A stretch of 13,938 nucleotides of DNA from Thermotogaceae bacterium (GTDB lineage: Bacteria; Thermotogota; Thermotogae; B21-G9; HyVt-16): assembly GCA_011043375.1 (NCBI GenBank), contig DQYP01000194.1, positions 1 through 13,938 on the forward strand. Direction: 5' to 3'. The number at the start of each line of letters is the position of its first letter. Positions within the stretch are counted from its first letter, which is position 1. Both the position numbers and the translations under genes were made by a program. Shown in pieces: positions 6,927 to 13,500 of this stretch. The notes beneath the pieces are model-generated. The model saw only the letters and a list, made by a program, of their open reading frames with translations, was not told the DNA's origin and did not search any database.

Positions 6927-6953
6927 GTTAACGTTTAACTGATTAGTTATAAT
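6927..6953 (+). promoter_or_regulatory. Candidate promoter and operator for the apt-pgi-rnf unit
   Basis: A perfect -10 hexamer TATAAT lies at 6948-6953. No good -35 box stands 16-18 bases upstream; instead the palindrome GTTAA-CGT-TTAAC occupies 6927-6939. A weak -35 is often seen in activator-dependent promoters, but that is inference. Transcription would start near 6960, about 100 bases ahead of apt. TATATT/TATTAT at 7003-7010 is an alternative -10 closer to the gene. Confidence 0.4.
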
Positions 6954-6975
6954 GAAATATCATAATGGAATTTTT

Positions 6976-6987
6976 TCACTAATGTGA
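6976..6987. repeat. Short inverted repeat TCAC-TAAT-GTGA
   Basis: A perfect four-base inverted repeat with a four-base centre lies between the two plus-strand -10 candidates. The half-sites are arranged TCAC...GTGA, the reverse of a Rex operator, so it is not called as one. It may be an operator or chance in AT-rich sequence. Confidence 0.3.
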
Positions 6988-7058
6988 TAGAATTTTTCTG
7001 TGTATATTATCTTGCATACATCGCAATGAATTACTAAACTTGAAAGGAGGAACAGAAG

Positions 7059-7571
7059 TTGGATCTTAAAAGATACATACGTAATATTCCGGATTTTCCA
7101 GTAAAAGGTATAATTTTCAGAGATATTACCCCCCTTTTGAGTTCACCAGAAGCTTTCAGAAAATCCATAGATTTAATGGCAGAGCGCATAAAAAAATGGG
7201 ATTTCGATGCCATCGCTTCCCCAGAAGCAAGGGGGTTTATTTTTGGCTCCACCCTCGCTTACTTGCTTTCAAAGGCTTTCATCCCCATCAGGAAACCTTC
7301 AAAATTACCATATAAGACTGTAGGAATCGAATACGAGCTCGAATACGGCAAAGCCATCCTTGAAATGCATGAAGATGCCCTTGAGCATCACAGAAAAGTA
7401 GTCATTGTCGATGATGTTTTGGCAACTGGAGGAACTGTGGAGGCAATATCGGAATTGCTAAAAAAAGCAAATGGCGAAGTTGTAGGAATGGCATTTCTAA
7501 TAGAGCTTACACCGTTGAAAGCTCGCGAAAGACTCAAAAATTTTCAGATTGAATCGTTGATAACATACTGA
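7059..7571 (+). CDS. apt: Adenine phosphoribosyltransferase
   Basis: This 170-residue enzyme salvages adenine by joining it to PRPP to give AMP in the cytoplasm. The N-terminal IRNIPDFPVKGIIFRDITPLL region (about 7-27) and SPEARGFIFG (54-63) are characteristic of Apt. The PRPP-binding motif VVIVDDVLATGGT is at 114-126. Its length is normal for bacterial Apt. The TTG start at 7059 is supported by AAAGGAGG eight bases upstream; no in-frame ATG precedes the conserved region. It heads the rightward unit, 17 bases before pgi, downstream of the divergent control region. The link to Rnf genes is not functional in any obvious way beyond shared transcription. Confidence 0.97.
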   Translation: MDLKRYIRNIPDFPVKGIIFRDITPLLSSPEAFRKSIDLMAERIKKWDFDAIASPEARGFIFGSTLAYLLSKAFIPIRKPSKLPYKTVGIEYELEYGKAILEMHEDALEHHRKVVIVDDVLATGGTVEAISELLKKANGEVVGMAFLIELTPLKARERLKNFQIESLITY

Positions 7572-7588
7572 ATTAAGAGGTGGAATGA

Positions 7589-8968
7589 ATGTTGAGAAAA
7601 ATAAGATTCGATTTCAGTTTTGTGTTTTCGCCAAACATATCTAACGGTGTAAGTGAAGAGGAGGTTAACTCTTATAAGAAAAAGATAGAAGGTGTGATAG
7701 AGGAGATAAAGAACGAAAAACCAGGATTTATCTTGATACCCTTTGATGAGAGGAATATAAACTCCGTCAAAAATCTTGCCGAAAAATACGATTACTTTAG
7801 AGATTATGAAGATTTCGTTGTATTGGGCATAGGTGGTTCAGCTCTTGGTAACATAGCATTGAGGGATTCTCTGAATGGTTTAAATTGGAATGGATTAGAT
7901 AAAAACGAAAGGAAAGGTTTTCCAAGAATTCACGTGATTGACAACGTCGATCCCGATTTTGTGGCATCCACGCTGAAAAATTTGGATATGAAGAAAACGA
8001 TCTTCAACGTTATCTCAAAGTCGGGATCCACAGCGGAAGCAATGGCGAACTATATGATTGTAAAAGGGATAATAGAATCCTTTGGCTTGGATGTTAGAAA
8101 GCACCTCGTGATAACCACCGATCCTGAAAAAGGAGTTCTAAGAGAGATTGCAAACGAAGAAGGAATAAACTCCCTTGAAATTCCAAAAAAAGTTGGCGGA
8201 AGATTCAGTGTTTTGACACCTGTCGGTCTTCTTTCAGCAATTGCCGGTGGAATAAATATAGACGAACTCATCGAAGGTGCGAAAAACGCGTATTCTCTCT
8301 TAGATGAAAAAAATCTTTGGAAAAATCCAGCCACCTTGAACGCTCTAATACATTATATTTATTACAAAAAAGGGAAGAACATAAGCGTTATGATGAGTTA
8401 CTCCAATAGACTGTATCCTCTTGCTGATTGGTATAGACAATTGTGGGCTGAATCATTGGGAAAGAAATACGATGTTCATGGCAAAGAAATATACGTGGGT
8501 CAAACACCTGTGAAAGCTTTGGGAGCTACTGATCAGCATTCACAAATCCAACTCTACAATGAAGGACCTAATGATAAGGTGATCACTTTTCTCGTTCCGA
8601 AAAGTTATGATCATGAAGTCAGAATACCAAAAATCCATGAGGAACTCGACTCTATTTCCTATCTCGGTGGAAGAACTTTAAATGAGTTGATAGCTGCCGA
8701 ACAAAAGGCTACCGCGTATTCACTTGCACAGAATGGTCGACCAAATTTGAACGTTGAATTTTCAAAAATATGCGAGGAATCGATTGGAGAGTTCATTTTC
8801 ACCTATGAACTTCAAACCGCCGTGATGGGTAAATTGCTCAACATAAATGCATTCGATCAGCCCGGTGTGGAAATGGGTAAGAAGTTAACATATTCTTTGA
8901 TGGGAAGAAAAGGTTTCGCAGAATTCAGAAAAATCCTCGAAAAGAAAGTAAAAAAATACATCATATAA
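7589..8968 (+). CDS. pgi: Glucose-6-phosphate isomerase
   Basis: This enzyme interconverts glucose 6-phosphate and fructose 6-phosphate in glycolysis. The 459-residue product is close to the usual ~450-residue bacterial short form. It shows the sugar-phosphate (SIS) fold motifs GIGGSALG (about 80-87) and SKSGSTAE (143-150), and PGI signature 1 in KVGGRFSVLTPVG (201-213). Signature 2 is in AFDQPGVEMGK (421-431). The catalytic residues expected for the family are visible as E287 (WAESLGK), H317 (DQHSQ) and K431. The ATG at 7589 follows AGAGGTGG; a nearby ATG at 7585 is out of frame. It lies 17 bases after apt and 17 bases before rnfC, so it is probably on the same transcript, which ties glycolytic flux to ferredoxin/NAD+ balancing only by inference. 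Confidence 0.97.
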   Translation: MLRKIRFDFSFVFSPNISNGVSEEEVNSYKKKIEGVIEEIKNEKPGFILIPFDERNINSVKNLAEKYDYFRDYEDFVVLGIGGSALGNIALRDSLNGLNWNGLDKNERKGFPRIHVIDNVDPDFVASTLKNLDMKKTIFNVISKSGSTAEAMANYMIVKGIIESFGLDVRKHLVITTDPEKGVLREIANEEGINSLEIPKKVGGRFSVLTPVGLLSAIAGGINIDELIEGAKNAYSLLDEKNLWKNPATLNALIHYIYYKKGKNISVMMSYSNRLYPLADWYRQLWAESLGKKYDVHGKEIYVGQTPVKALGATDQHSQIQLYNEGPNDKVITFLVPKSYDHEVRIPKIHEELDSISYLGGRTLNELIAAEQKATAYSLAQNGRPNLNVEFSKICEESIGEFIFTYELQTAVMGKLLNINAFDQPGVEMGKKLTYSLMGRKGFAEFRKILEKKVKKYII

Positions 8969-8985
8969 ACAGGGGGCGATAAATC

Positions 8986-10296
8986 TTGAAATTGCTGACA
9001 TTCAAAGGTGGAGTTCATCCTCCAGAGAAGAAAGAACTCTCAAAAGATTCACCACTTGAGAATTTTAAGATTCCAGAGAAGGTTTATCTCTATCTTGTGC
9101 AAAGTGCTGGAGCTCCACCGAAGCTTTTGGTTGAAAAAGGACAAGAGGTTAAAACAGGTCAAAAGATTGCCGAAACTTCTTCGATAATCTCTTCAAATCT
9201 TCACTCTCCGATAACTGGTGTCGTTGAAGACATCACAAAGATGTTTCATCCAATCCTTGGTGCACCCTCTGATTTGTTGATTATAAAAAGAACTGATGAA
9301 AAAGATGAGTGGGATCTACTCGATTCAATCGACTTCGAAAAGGCCGATTCGAAAAATCTTGTAGAAAGAATCAAAGAAGCTGGAATAGTAGGACTCGGTG
9401 GGGCTGCTTTTCCAACACATGTTAAGCTCTCACCTCCTAAGGAGATAGATACACTGATAATAAATGGTGCAGAATGTGAGCCCTATTTAACTGTGGATCA
9501 TAGGTTGATGCTTGAGAGAACTGAGGATTTGATAACAGGGATAAGGATAATAATGAAAATATTAAAGGTTAAAAGGGCAATAATTGGTGTAGAAACAAAC
9601 AAAAGGGATGCGATAGATACCTTGAATAGATTTGCGGGTAATGGTATCGAAATAGCTCCTCTAAAAACCAAATATCCTCAAGGCGCTGAAAAACAATTGA
9701 TAAAAGCCATACTAAATCGTGAAGTTCCATCTGGTGGCTTGCCGATGGATGTCAAAGTTGTGGTTCAAAATGTTGGAACTGCCATAGCAATAAAGGAAGC
9801 AGTTGTTGATGGTAAACCTTTAATAGAAAGAGGATTAACGATAACTGGTGAGGGGGTTAAAACCCCCAAAAATATTGTAGCACGTATAGGAACTCCCATA
9901 GAAGAACTCATAGAGTTCGCAGGTGGCTACAATGGGACTGTCGAAAAGGTAATATTGGGTGGTCCGATGATGGGAATCGCGGTTCCCAACACCTCGATTC
10001 CAACCATGAAGGGAACATCTGGAATCGTGGTTCTAACAAGGGAAGTAACCGGTAGTCTATACACGAGAAACTGTATAAGGTGCGGTAGATGTATCGAAGC
10101 ATGTCCAATGAATTTGAGACCCAATGTTTTGTACAAACTCGTTAAAATGAAAAGATACGATGATGCAGTCAATGAAGGACTATTGGACTGTATAGAATGC
10201 GGTAGCTGCGCTTACATATGTCCATCGAAAATAGACCATGTAAGACATCTGAAACTTGGAAAGAAAGTTTACAGGGCGCTTAGGAGGGGAAAATGA
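8986..10296 (+). CDS. rnfC: Rnf complex subunit RnfC
   Basis: RnfC is the peripheral NAD(H)/FMN-binding subunit of the ferredoxin:NAD+ oxidoreductase, where electrons from the membrane subunits reduce NAD+. The 436-residue product has the N-terminal FKGGVHPPEKK motif and a barrel-sandwich region with HSPITG (about 73-88). The NuoF-like core contains GLGGAAFPTHVKL (136-148) and NGAECEPYLT (170-179). An SLBB-like region lies near 260-330. Two C-terminal [4Fe-4S] motifs follow (C363/366/369/373 and C402/405/408/412). Length is normal for the short anaerobe type. It starts at TTG 8986, with AGGGGGCGAT upstream. It overlaps rnfD by four bases (ATGA). Confidence 0.97.
   Translation: MKLLTFKGGVHPPEKKELSKDSPLENFKIPEKVYLYLVQSAGAPPKLLVEKGQEVKTGQKIAETSSIISSNLHSPITGVVEDITKMFHPILGAPSDLLIIKRTDEKDEWDLLDSIDFEKADSKNLVERIKEAGIVGLGGAAFPTHVKLSPPKEIDTLIINGAECEPYLTVDHRLMLERTEDLITGIRIIMKILKVKRAIIGVETNKRDAIDTLNRFAGNGIEIAPLKTKYPQGAEKQLIKAILNREVPSGGLPMDVKVVVQNVGTAIAIKEAVVDGKPLIERGLTITGEGVKTPKNIVARIGTPIEELIEFAGGYNGTVEKVILGGPMMGIAVPNTSIPTMKGTSGIVVLTREVTGSLYTRNCIRCGRCIEACPMNLRPNVLYKLVKMKRYDDAVNEGLLDCIECGSCAYICPSKIDHVRHLKLGKKVYRALRRGK
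9852..9867 (+). repeat. GC-rich hairpin inside rnfC
   Basis: GGGGGTT and AACCCCC face each other around two bases, giving five G-C pairs plus one or two A-T pairs. Five A residues follow on the + strand, so it lacks the T-run of a terminator in the direction of transcription. It lies in the coding region for GEGVKTPKN. It could fold in the mRNA and affect decay or translation, or it may be chance. Confidence 0.5.
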
Positions 10297-11282
10297 TGGT
10301 CAGAACCTTCAAAACTGCGGCTGCACCTCATATAAGGCATCCCGATGATACCTCAAAGATAATGAGAGATGTTTTAATAGCATTGATCCCTGCTACCATT
10401 TTTTCTGGGTTTATATTTGGGTGGTATGCATGGATCTTGGCAATAGTGGGTGCGTTTGGTGGCGAATTAATCGAGTATATAATAATACGCTTCTTTAGAA
10501 AAGATAAGAATTTTGTTCCCGATGGAAGTGCGAGTGTTACGGGATTACTTTTGGCACTGAACGTCAGCGTTAAACTCCCATTGTGGGCATTTTTAGTTGG
10601 TTTGATTTTTGCCCTCGTGGTGGGTAAACATGTATATGGTGGACTCGGATCGAACCCATTCAATCCTGCCTTAGTTGGAAGAGCTTTTCTGATGATATCC
10701 TTTCCTGTTCAAATGACAACTTGGGTGAAACCTTATTGGCCAAAGTTTTGGATGTCTCCATGGGATATGGTTACATCCGCAACCCCACTTGCCTTATTGA
10801 AAGAGCATGGTTTTTCAGCAGCAAGTAAAGTTAGCACTTTTGACCTATTCATTGGGAATGTTGGTGGATCCGTTGGAGAAATCAGTGCCCTTCTACTGCT
10901 CATAGGTTTTGTTTATCTACTAATAAAAAAGAGAGTAACATGGCATATTCCCACTTCTTACATAGGAACTGTTTTGATAATTTCAACGATATTCTGGCTT
11001 GTAAATCCCGAGAAATTCGGTACTCCAATATTTCACATCCTCAGTGGTGGATTGATGCTTGGTGCTCTCTTCATGGCAACCGATATGGTTACAAGTCCCG
11101 TGACTCCAAAAGGAATGCTGCTCTTTGGAGCTGGATGCGGTGCTATAACCATGATTATAAGATACTTTGGCGGTTATCCAGAAGGCGTCAGTTTTTCGAT
11201 ACTAATAATGAACGCGTTTGTGCCTCTTATAGATTCATTAACAAAGCCCCACAAGTTTGGAGAGGTGAAACAGAATGGGTGA
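10293..11282 (+). CDS. rnfD: Rnf complex subunit RnfD
   Basis: RnfD is the integral membrane flavoprotein of the Rnf complex, homologous to NqrB. It carries covalently bound FMN and sits in the ion-translocating core. The 329-residue product starts with SAAPHIR-type sequence (TAAAPHIRHPDDT, 8-20) followed by many hydrophobic segments from about residue 24 onward. Conserved blocks are PDGSASVTGLLLALN (76-90) and GGLGSNPFNPALVGRAF (116-132). The flavinylation site is expected at T164 in DMVTSATPL. The usual motif is S/T-G-A-T, so the second position is Ser here. The ATG overlaps the rnfC stop and is preceded by GGAGGGG; a second ATG directly follows it. It overlaps rnfG by eight bases. FMN attachment would need an ApbE transferase, which is not encoded in this window. 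Confidence 0.97.
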   Translation: MMVRTFKTAAAPHIRHPDDTSKIMRDVLIALIPATIFSGFIFGWYAWILAIVGAFGGELIEYIIIRFFRKDKNFVPDGSASVTGLLLALNVSVKLPLWAFLVGLIFALVVGKHVYGGLGSNPFNPALVGRAFLMISFPVQMTTWVKPYWPKFWMSPWDMVTSATPLALLKEHGFSAASKVSTFDLFIGNVGGSVGEISALLLLIGFVYLLIKKRVTWHIPTSYIGTVLIISTIFWLVNPEKFGTPIFHILSGGLMLGALFMATDMVTSPVTPKGMLLFGAGCGAITMIIRYFGGYPEGVSFSILIMNAFVPLIDSLTKPHKFGEVKQNG

Positions 11283-11991
11283 AATAGTAAAAACTGGTTT
11301 GATTTTGGCAGCAATAACGGTAATAATCGGGCTCATATTGGGTGTAGTTTATATGGTGGTTAAGGAACCAATCGAAGATGCCGAGTTAGCTGCAAAATTG
11401 AGGGCAATAAAGGTTGTTCTTACATCTTCAGAAAACGGTAAACTCATAGTTTCAGAAAAACAAATTCCAAAGAACCTGAAGGATTTAGAGGAGAAAGTCT
11501 GGAAATCAAGTGAAGATGGTACTCTATTCGAAAGCTCTAAATATAAAGCGAAGGTTCTATCACCAGCCTATAAATTCGTAGGTAGAAATGGAGAAAACAT
11601 ATACGTTCTTACAGGTTCTGCTATAGGCTATGGTGGAAGTGTGGTAACCATGGCAGCGTTTGTGAAAAAAGATGGAGAGTTCTATGAAAACGCTATAGAA
11701 GTCCTTGAATATTCGCAAGAAACGCCAGGACTTGGGGCAAGAATATCAGAAAAGGATGTTAAAAAACGTTTTTACGGACTATCTTCAAAAGCTTTCCAGA
11801 AGGCCAATGGTTTGAAAGTCAACAAAGATGCTGGAATATTACCAAAATCTTCAAACGAAGAAATTCGAAAACTCAAAGACTCTGGTGTTGTGCAGACCAG
11901 TGATGTGATGACCGGCGCAACGATAACCCCAAGAGCGGTGGTCAATACTTTGAATGCTATGTTCGAGTTCTTGAACCAGGAGGTGAAATGA
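11275..11991 (+). CDS. rnfG: Rnf complex subunit RnfG
   Basis: RnfG is a membrane-anchored protein with an FMN-binding domain facing outside the cytoplasm, homologous to NqrC. The 238-residue product has one N-terminal membrane helix (about 7-28) and then a soluble domain. YGGSVVTMAAF (119-129) and ETPGLGARI (149-157) are typical of the FMN-bind fold. The covalent FMN site is T216 in DVMTGATITP, matching the S/T-G-A-T motif exactly. The ATG overlaps the end of rnfD by eight bases and has AGAGGTGA upstream. It ends one base before rnfE. The domain is complete and the length is slightly above the usual ~200 residues. It passes electrons between RnfD and the RnfA/E core. Confidence 0.96.
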   Translation: MGEIVKTGLILAAITVIIGLILGVVYMVVKEPIEDAELAAKLRAIKVVLTSSENGKLIVSEKQIPKNLKDLEEKVWKSSEDGTLFESSKYKAKVLSPAYKFVGRNGENIYVLTGSAIGYGGSVVTMAAFVKKDGEFYENAIEVLEYSQETPGLGARISEKDVKKRFYGLSSKAFQKANGLKVNKDAGILPKSSNEEIRKLKDSGVVQTSDVMTGATITPRAVVNTLNAMFEFLNQEVK

Positions 11992-11992
11992 C

Positions 11993-12601
11993 ATGGCGAA
12001 TACCTTCGCAGACTTCACGAAAGGGATATTGAAAGAAAATCCAACCTATGTGCAAGCACTCGGTATGTGTCCAACTCTTGCGACAACTACCTCCGCAATA
12101 AATGGATTGGGAATGGGATTGGCAACTCTTGCTGTTTTAACAATGTCGAATGTGGTGGTGTCATTGGTGAGAAAATTCATACCTGAAAAGGTAAGAATCC
12201 CGGCATATATAGTCATAATAGCTTCATTCGTTACCATAGTTGATTTACTGATGCATGGCTTCACTTACGATCTGTGGAAAACGCTGGGATTGTTTATACC
12301 ATTGATAGTCGTCAACTGTATAATACTTGGAAGGGCTGAGGCATTCGCCTCGAAAAATGGAGTTTTTAGATCACTATTGGATGGACTTGGAATGGGTGTT
12401 GGCTTCACACTTTCATTGCTACTTTTGGGAAGTATCAGGGAACTTCTCGGCAATGGTACCATCTTCGGAATAAAGGTATGGGGTGATGCCTTTAAATTAT
12501 TCATGATGATATTACCTCCAGGGGCTTACATAGTTCTCGGACTACTCGCAGGTTTGTTTAATTTCATTGGTATAAAGAGAAAAGCGAAGATCAAGGGGTG
12601 A
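11993..12601 (+). CDS. rnfE: Rnf complex subunit RnfE
   Basis: RnfE and RnfA are paralogous integral membrane proteins, related to NqrD/NqrE, that together hold an intramembrane Fe-S cluster and form part of the ion path. This 202-residue protein begins with the RnfE-specific ENPTYVQALGMCPTLATT (15-32) and has about six hydrophobic segments. The two cluster cysteines are C26 in MCPTLA and C109 in VNCIILGRAEAF, both in place. The GRAEAF sequence after the second cysteine separates RnfE from RnfA. The ATG is preceded by AGGAGGTGA. The stop is five bases ahead of the rnfA ATG, whose ribosome binding site overlaps the end of rnfE. Confidence 0.97.
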   Translation: MANTFADFTKGILKENPTYVQALGMCPTLATTTSAINGLGMGLATLAVLTMSNVVVSLVRKFIPEKVRIPAYIVIIASFVTIVDLLMHGFTYDLWKTLGLFIPLIVVNCIILGRAEAFASKNGVFRSLLDGLGMGVGFTLSLLLLGSIRELLGNGTIFGIKVWGDAFKLFMMILPPGAYIVLGLLAGLFNFIGIKRKAKIKG

Positions 12602-12606
12602 TAACA

Positions 12607-13194
12607 ATGAATGAAGGCGCGAGAATATTTCTTATAGTTTTATCTGCAATACTTGTCAACAATTTCGTCTTGCAGAGATTCTTAGGGATATGTCCATTTT
12701 TGGGGGTATCAAAGAAAATAGATACGGCAGTTGGAATGAGTATAGCCGTGTTGTTCGTTATGGTATTGGCTTCCACGATAGTTTGGTTCATAGATCGACT
12801 TTTGATCGCCTTGAACATAACTTTCTTAAGGACCATCGTTTTTATATTGGTCATAGCTACTCTTGTGCAATTTGTCGAGATTTTTCTGAAGAAAAGCTCA
12901 CCTTCTCTCTACGAAGCTCTTGGAATATATCTTCCACTGATAACAACGAACTGTGCAATCTTGGGTCTTGCTCTGTTAAACGTTCAAATGGAATACAACC
13001 TGCTTGAAACAGTATTCAATTCTTTAGGAGCTGCTTTAGGGTTTGGACTTGCATTGATAGTCTTTGCAAGTATAAGAGAGAGATTAGAATTGGAAGAAAT
13101 ACCTCAAAGCTTTCAAGGACTTGCCAATGCTTTGATAACGGCCGGTTTGGTTTCCATGGCGTTTATGGGCTTCCAAGGACTCGTCAAAATATAA
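12607..13194 (+). CDS. rnfA: Rnf complex subunit RnfA
   Basis: A 195-residue membrane protein, the partner of RnfE. The signature NNFVLQRFLGICPFLGVSKK near 18-37 carries C29, and TTNCAILGLALLN carries C116. These are the two ligands expected to share the intramembrane cluster with RnfE. About six membrane helices are visible. The start is the ATG at 12607, preceded by AAGGGGTGAT. An in-frame GTG at 12598 lies within that ribosome binding site and overlaps the rnfE stop, so it is less likely. Length is normal for the family. It ends 13 bases before rnfB. Confidence 0.97.
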   Translation: MNEGARIFLIVLSAILVNNFVLQRFLGICPFLGVSKKIDTAVGMSIAVLFVMVLASTIVWFIDRLLIALNITFLRTIVFILVIATLVQFVEIFLKKSSPSLYEALGIYLPLITTNCAILGLALLNVQMEYNLLETVFNSLGAALGFGLALIVFASIRERLELEEIPQSFQGLANALITAGLVSMAFMGFQGLVKI

Positions 13195-13207
13195 AGGGGT
13201 GAAATAA

Positions 13208-13489
13208 ATGACAGTATTCTATTCCGTCTTGGTTTTAGGAATACTGGGTCTTTTATCTGGAACGTTCCTGGCTTATTCAGCAAAAGTATTTGAAGTGAAA
13301 GAAGATCCAAGAGTTGAGGAAATAACAAAGGTTTTACCAGGAGTGAATTGTGGTGCATGTGGTTATCCAGGATGCTCTGGATATGCCAAAGCGATAGTTG
13401 AAAAAGGTGAAGTTACGAACAAATGTTTACCGGGGAAAAAGATGGGTGTGGAAGAGAAAATAAAAGAAATACTGAACAAATACAAGTGA
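13208..13489 (+). CDS. rnfB: Short RnfB lacking the ferredoxin domain
   Basis: RnfB normally receives electrons from ferredoxin. This 93-residue version has the N-terminal membrane helix (about 3-24). The cluster domain is DPRVEEITKVLPGVNCGACG followed by YPGCSGYA, with C48, C51, C56 and C73 (CX2CX4CX16C), binding one [4Fe-4S]. It then stops after KIKEILNKYK. Usual RnfB proteins continue with a ferredoxin domain carrying two or more [4Fe-4S] motifs. Here the next gene begins 11 bases later, and the following sequence reads as a peptidase, so there is no broken remnant. The ATG is preceded by AAGGGGTGA. Gene position at the end of rnfCDGEAB supports the identity. It is either a genuinely short subunit or a deletion derivative. 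Confidence 0.93.
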   Translation: MTVFYSVLVLGILGLLSGTFLAYSAKVFEVKEDPRVEEITKVLPGVNCGACGYPGCSGYAKAIVEKGEVTNKCLPGKKMGVEEKIKEILNKYK

Positions 13490-13500
13490 GGGTGATGAAT

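Larger units (their letters stand above)
6681..7058. promoter_or_regulatory. Divergent intergenic control region
   Basis: This 378-base gap separates the minus-strand redox operon from the plus-strand apt-pgi-rnf unit. I find no convincing gene in it. It holds a strong minus-strand promoter near its left end, a Rex-like palindrome over that promoter's start site, at least four further inverted repeats between 6845 and 6987, and weaker plus-strand -10 candidates at 6948-6953 and 7003-7010. The words GTGAT/ATCAC recur at 6727, 6873, 6908 and 6984. The individual elements are listed separately. Confidence 0.75.

Noticed and set aside
6976..6987. TCAC-TAAT-GTGA as a second Rex site
   Set aside because: The half-sites point the opposite way from TTGTGA-N6-TCACAA and the centre is four bases, so it does not fit Rex.
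6681..7058. A small RNA gene or riboswitch in the divergent region
   Set aside because: The inverted repeats are short and no terminator-like hairpin with a T-run or recognisable riboswitch core is visible. Operator sites are the simpler reading.
10940..11287. A 115-codon open frame inside rnfD and the rnfD/rnfG junction
   Set aside because: It lies in another frame of clear rnfD sequence, has an unnatural composition rich in Trp, Cys and Arg, and no family resemblance. Other long antisense frames over pgi, F1 and rnf genes are shadows of the same kind.
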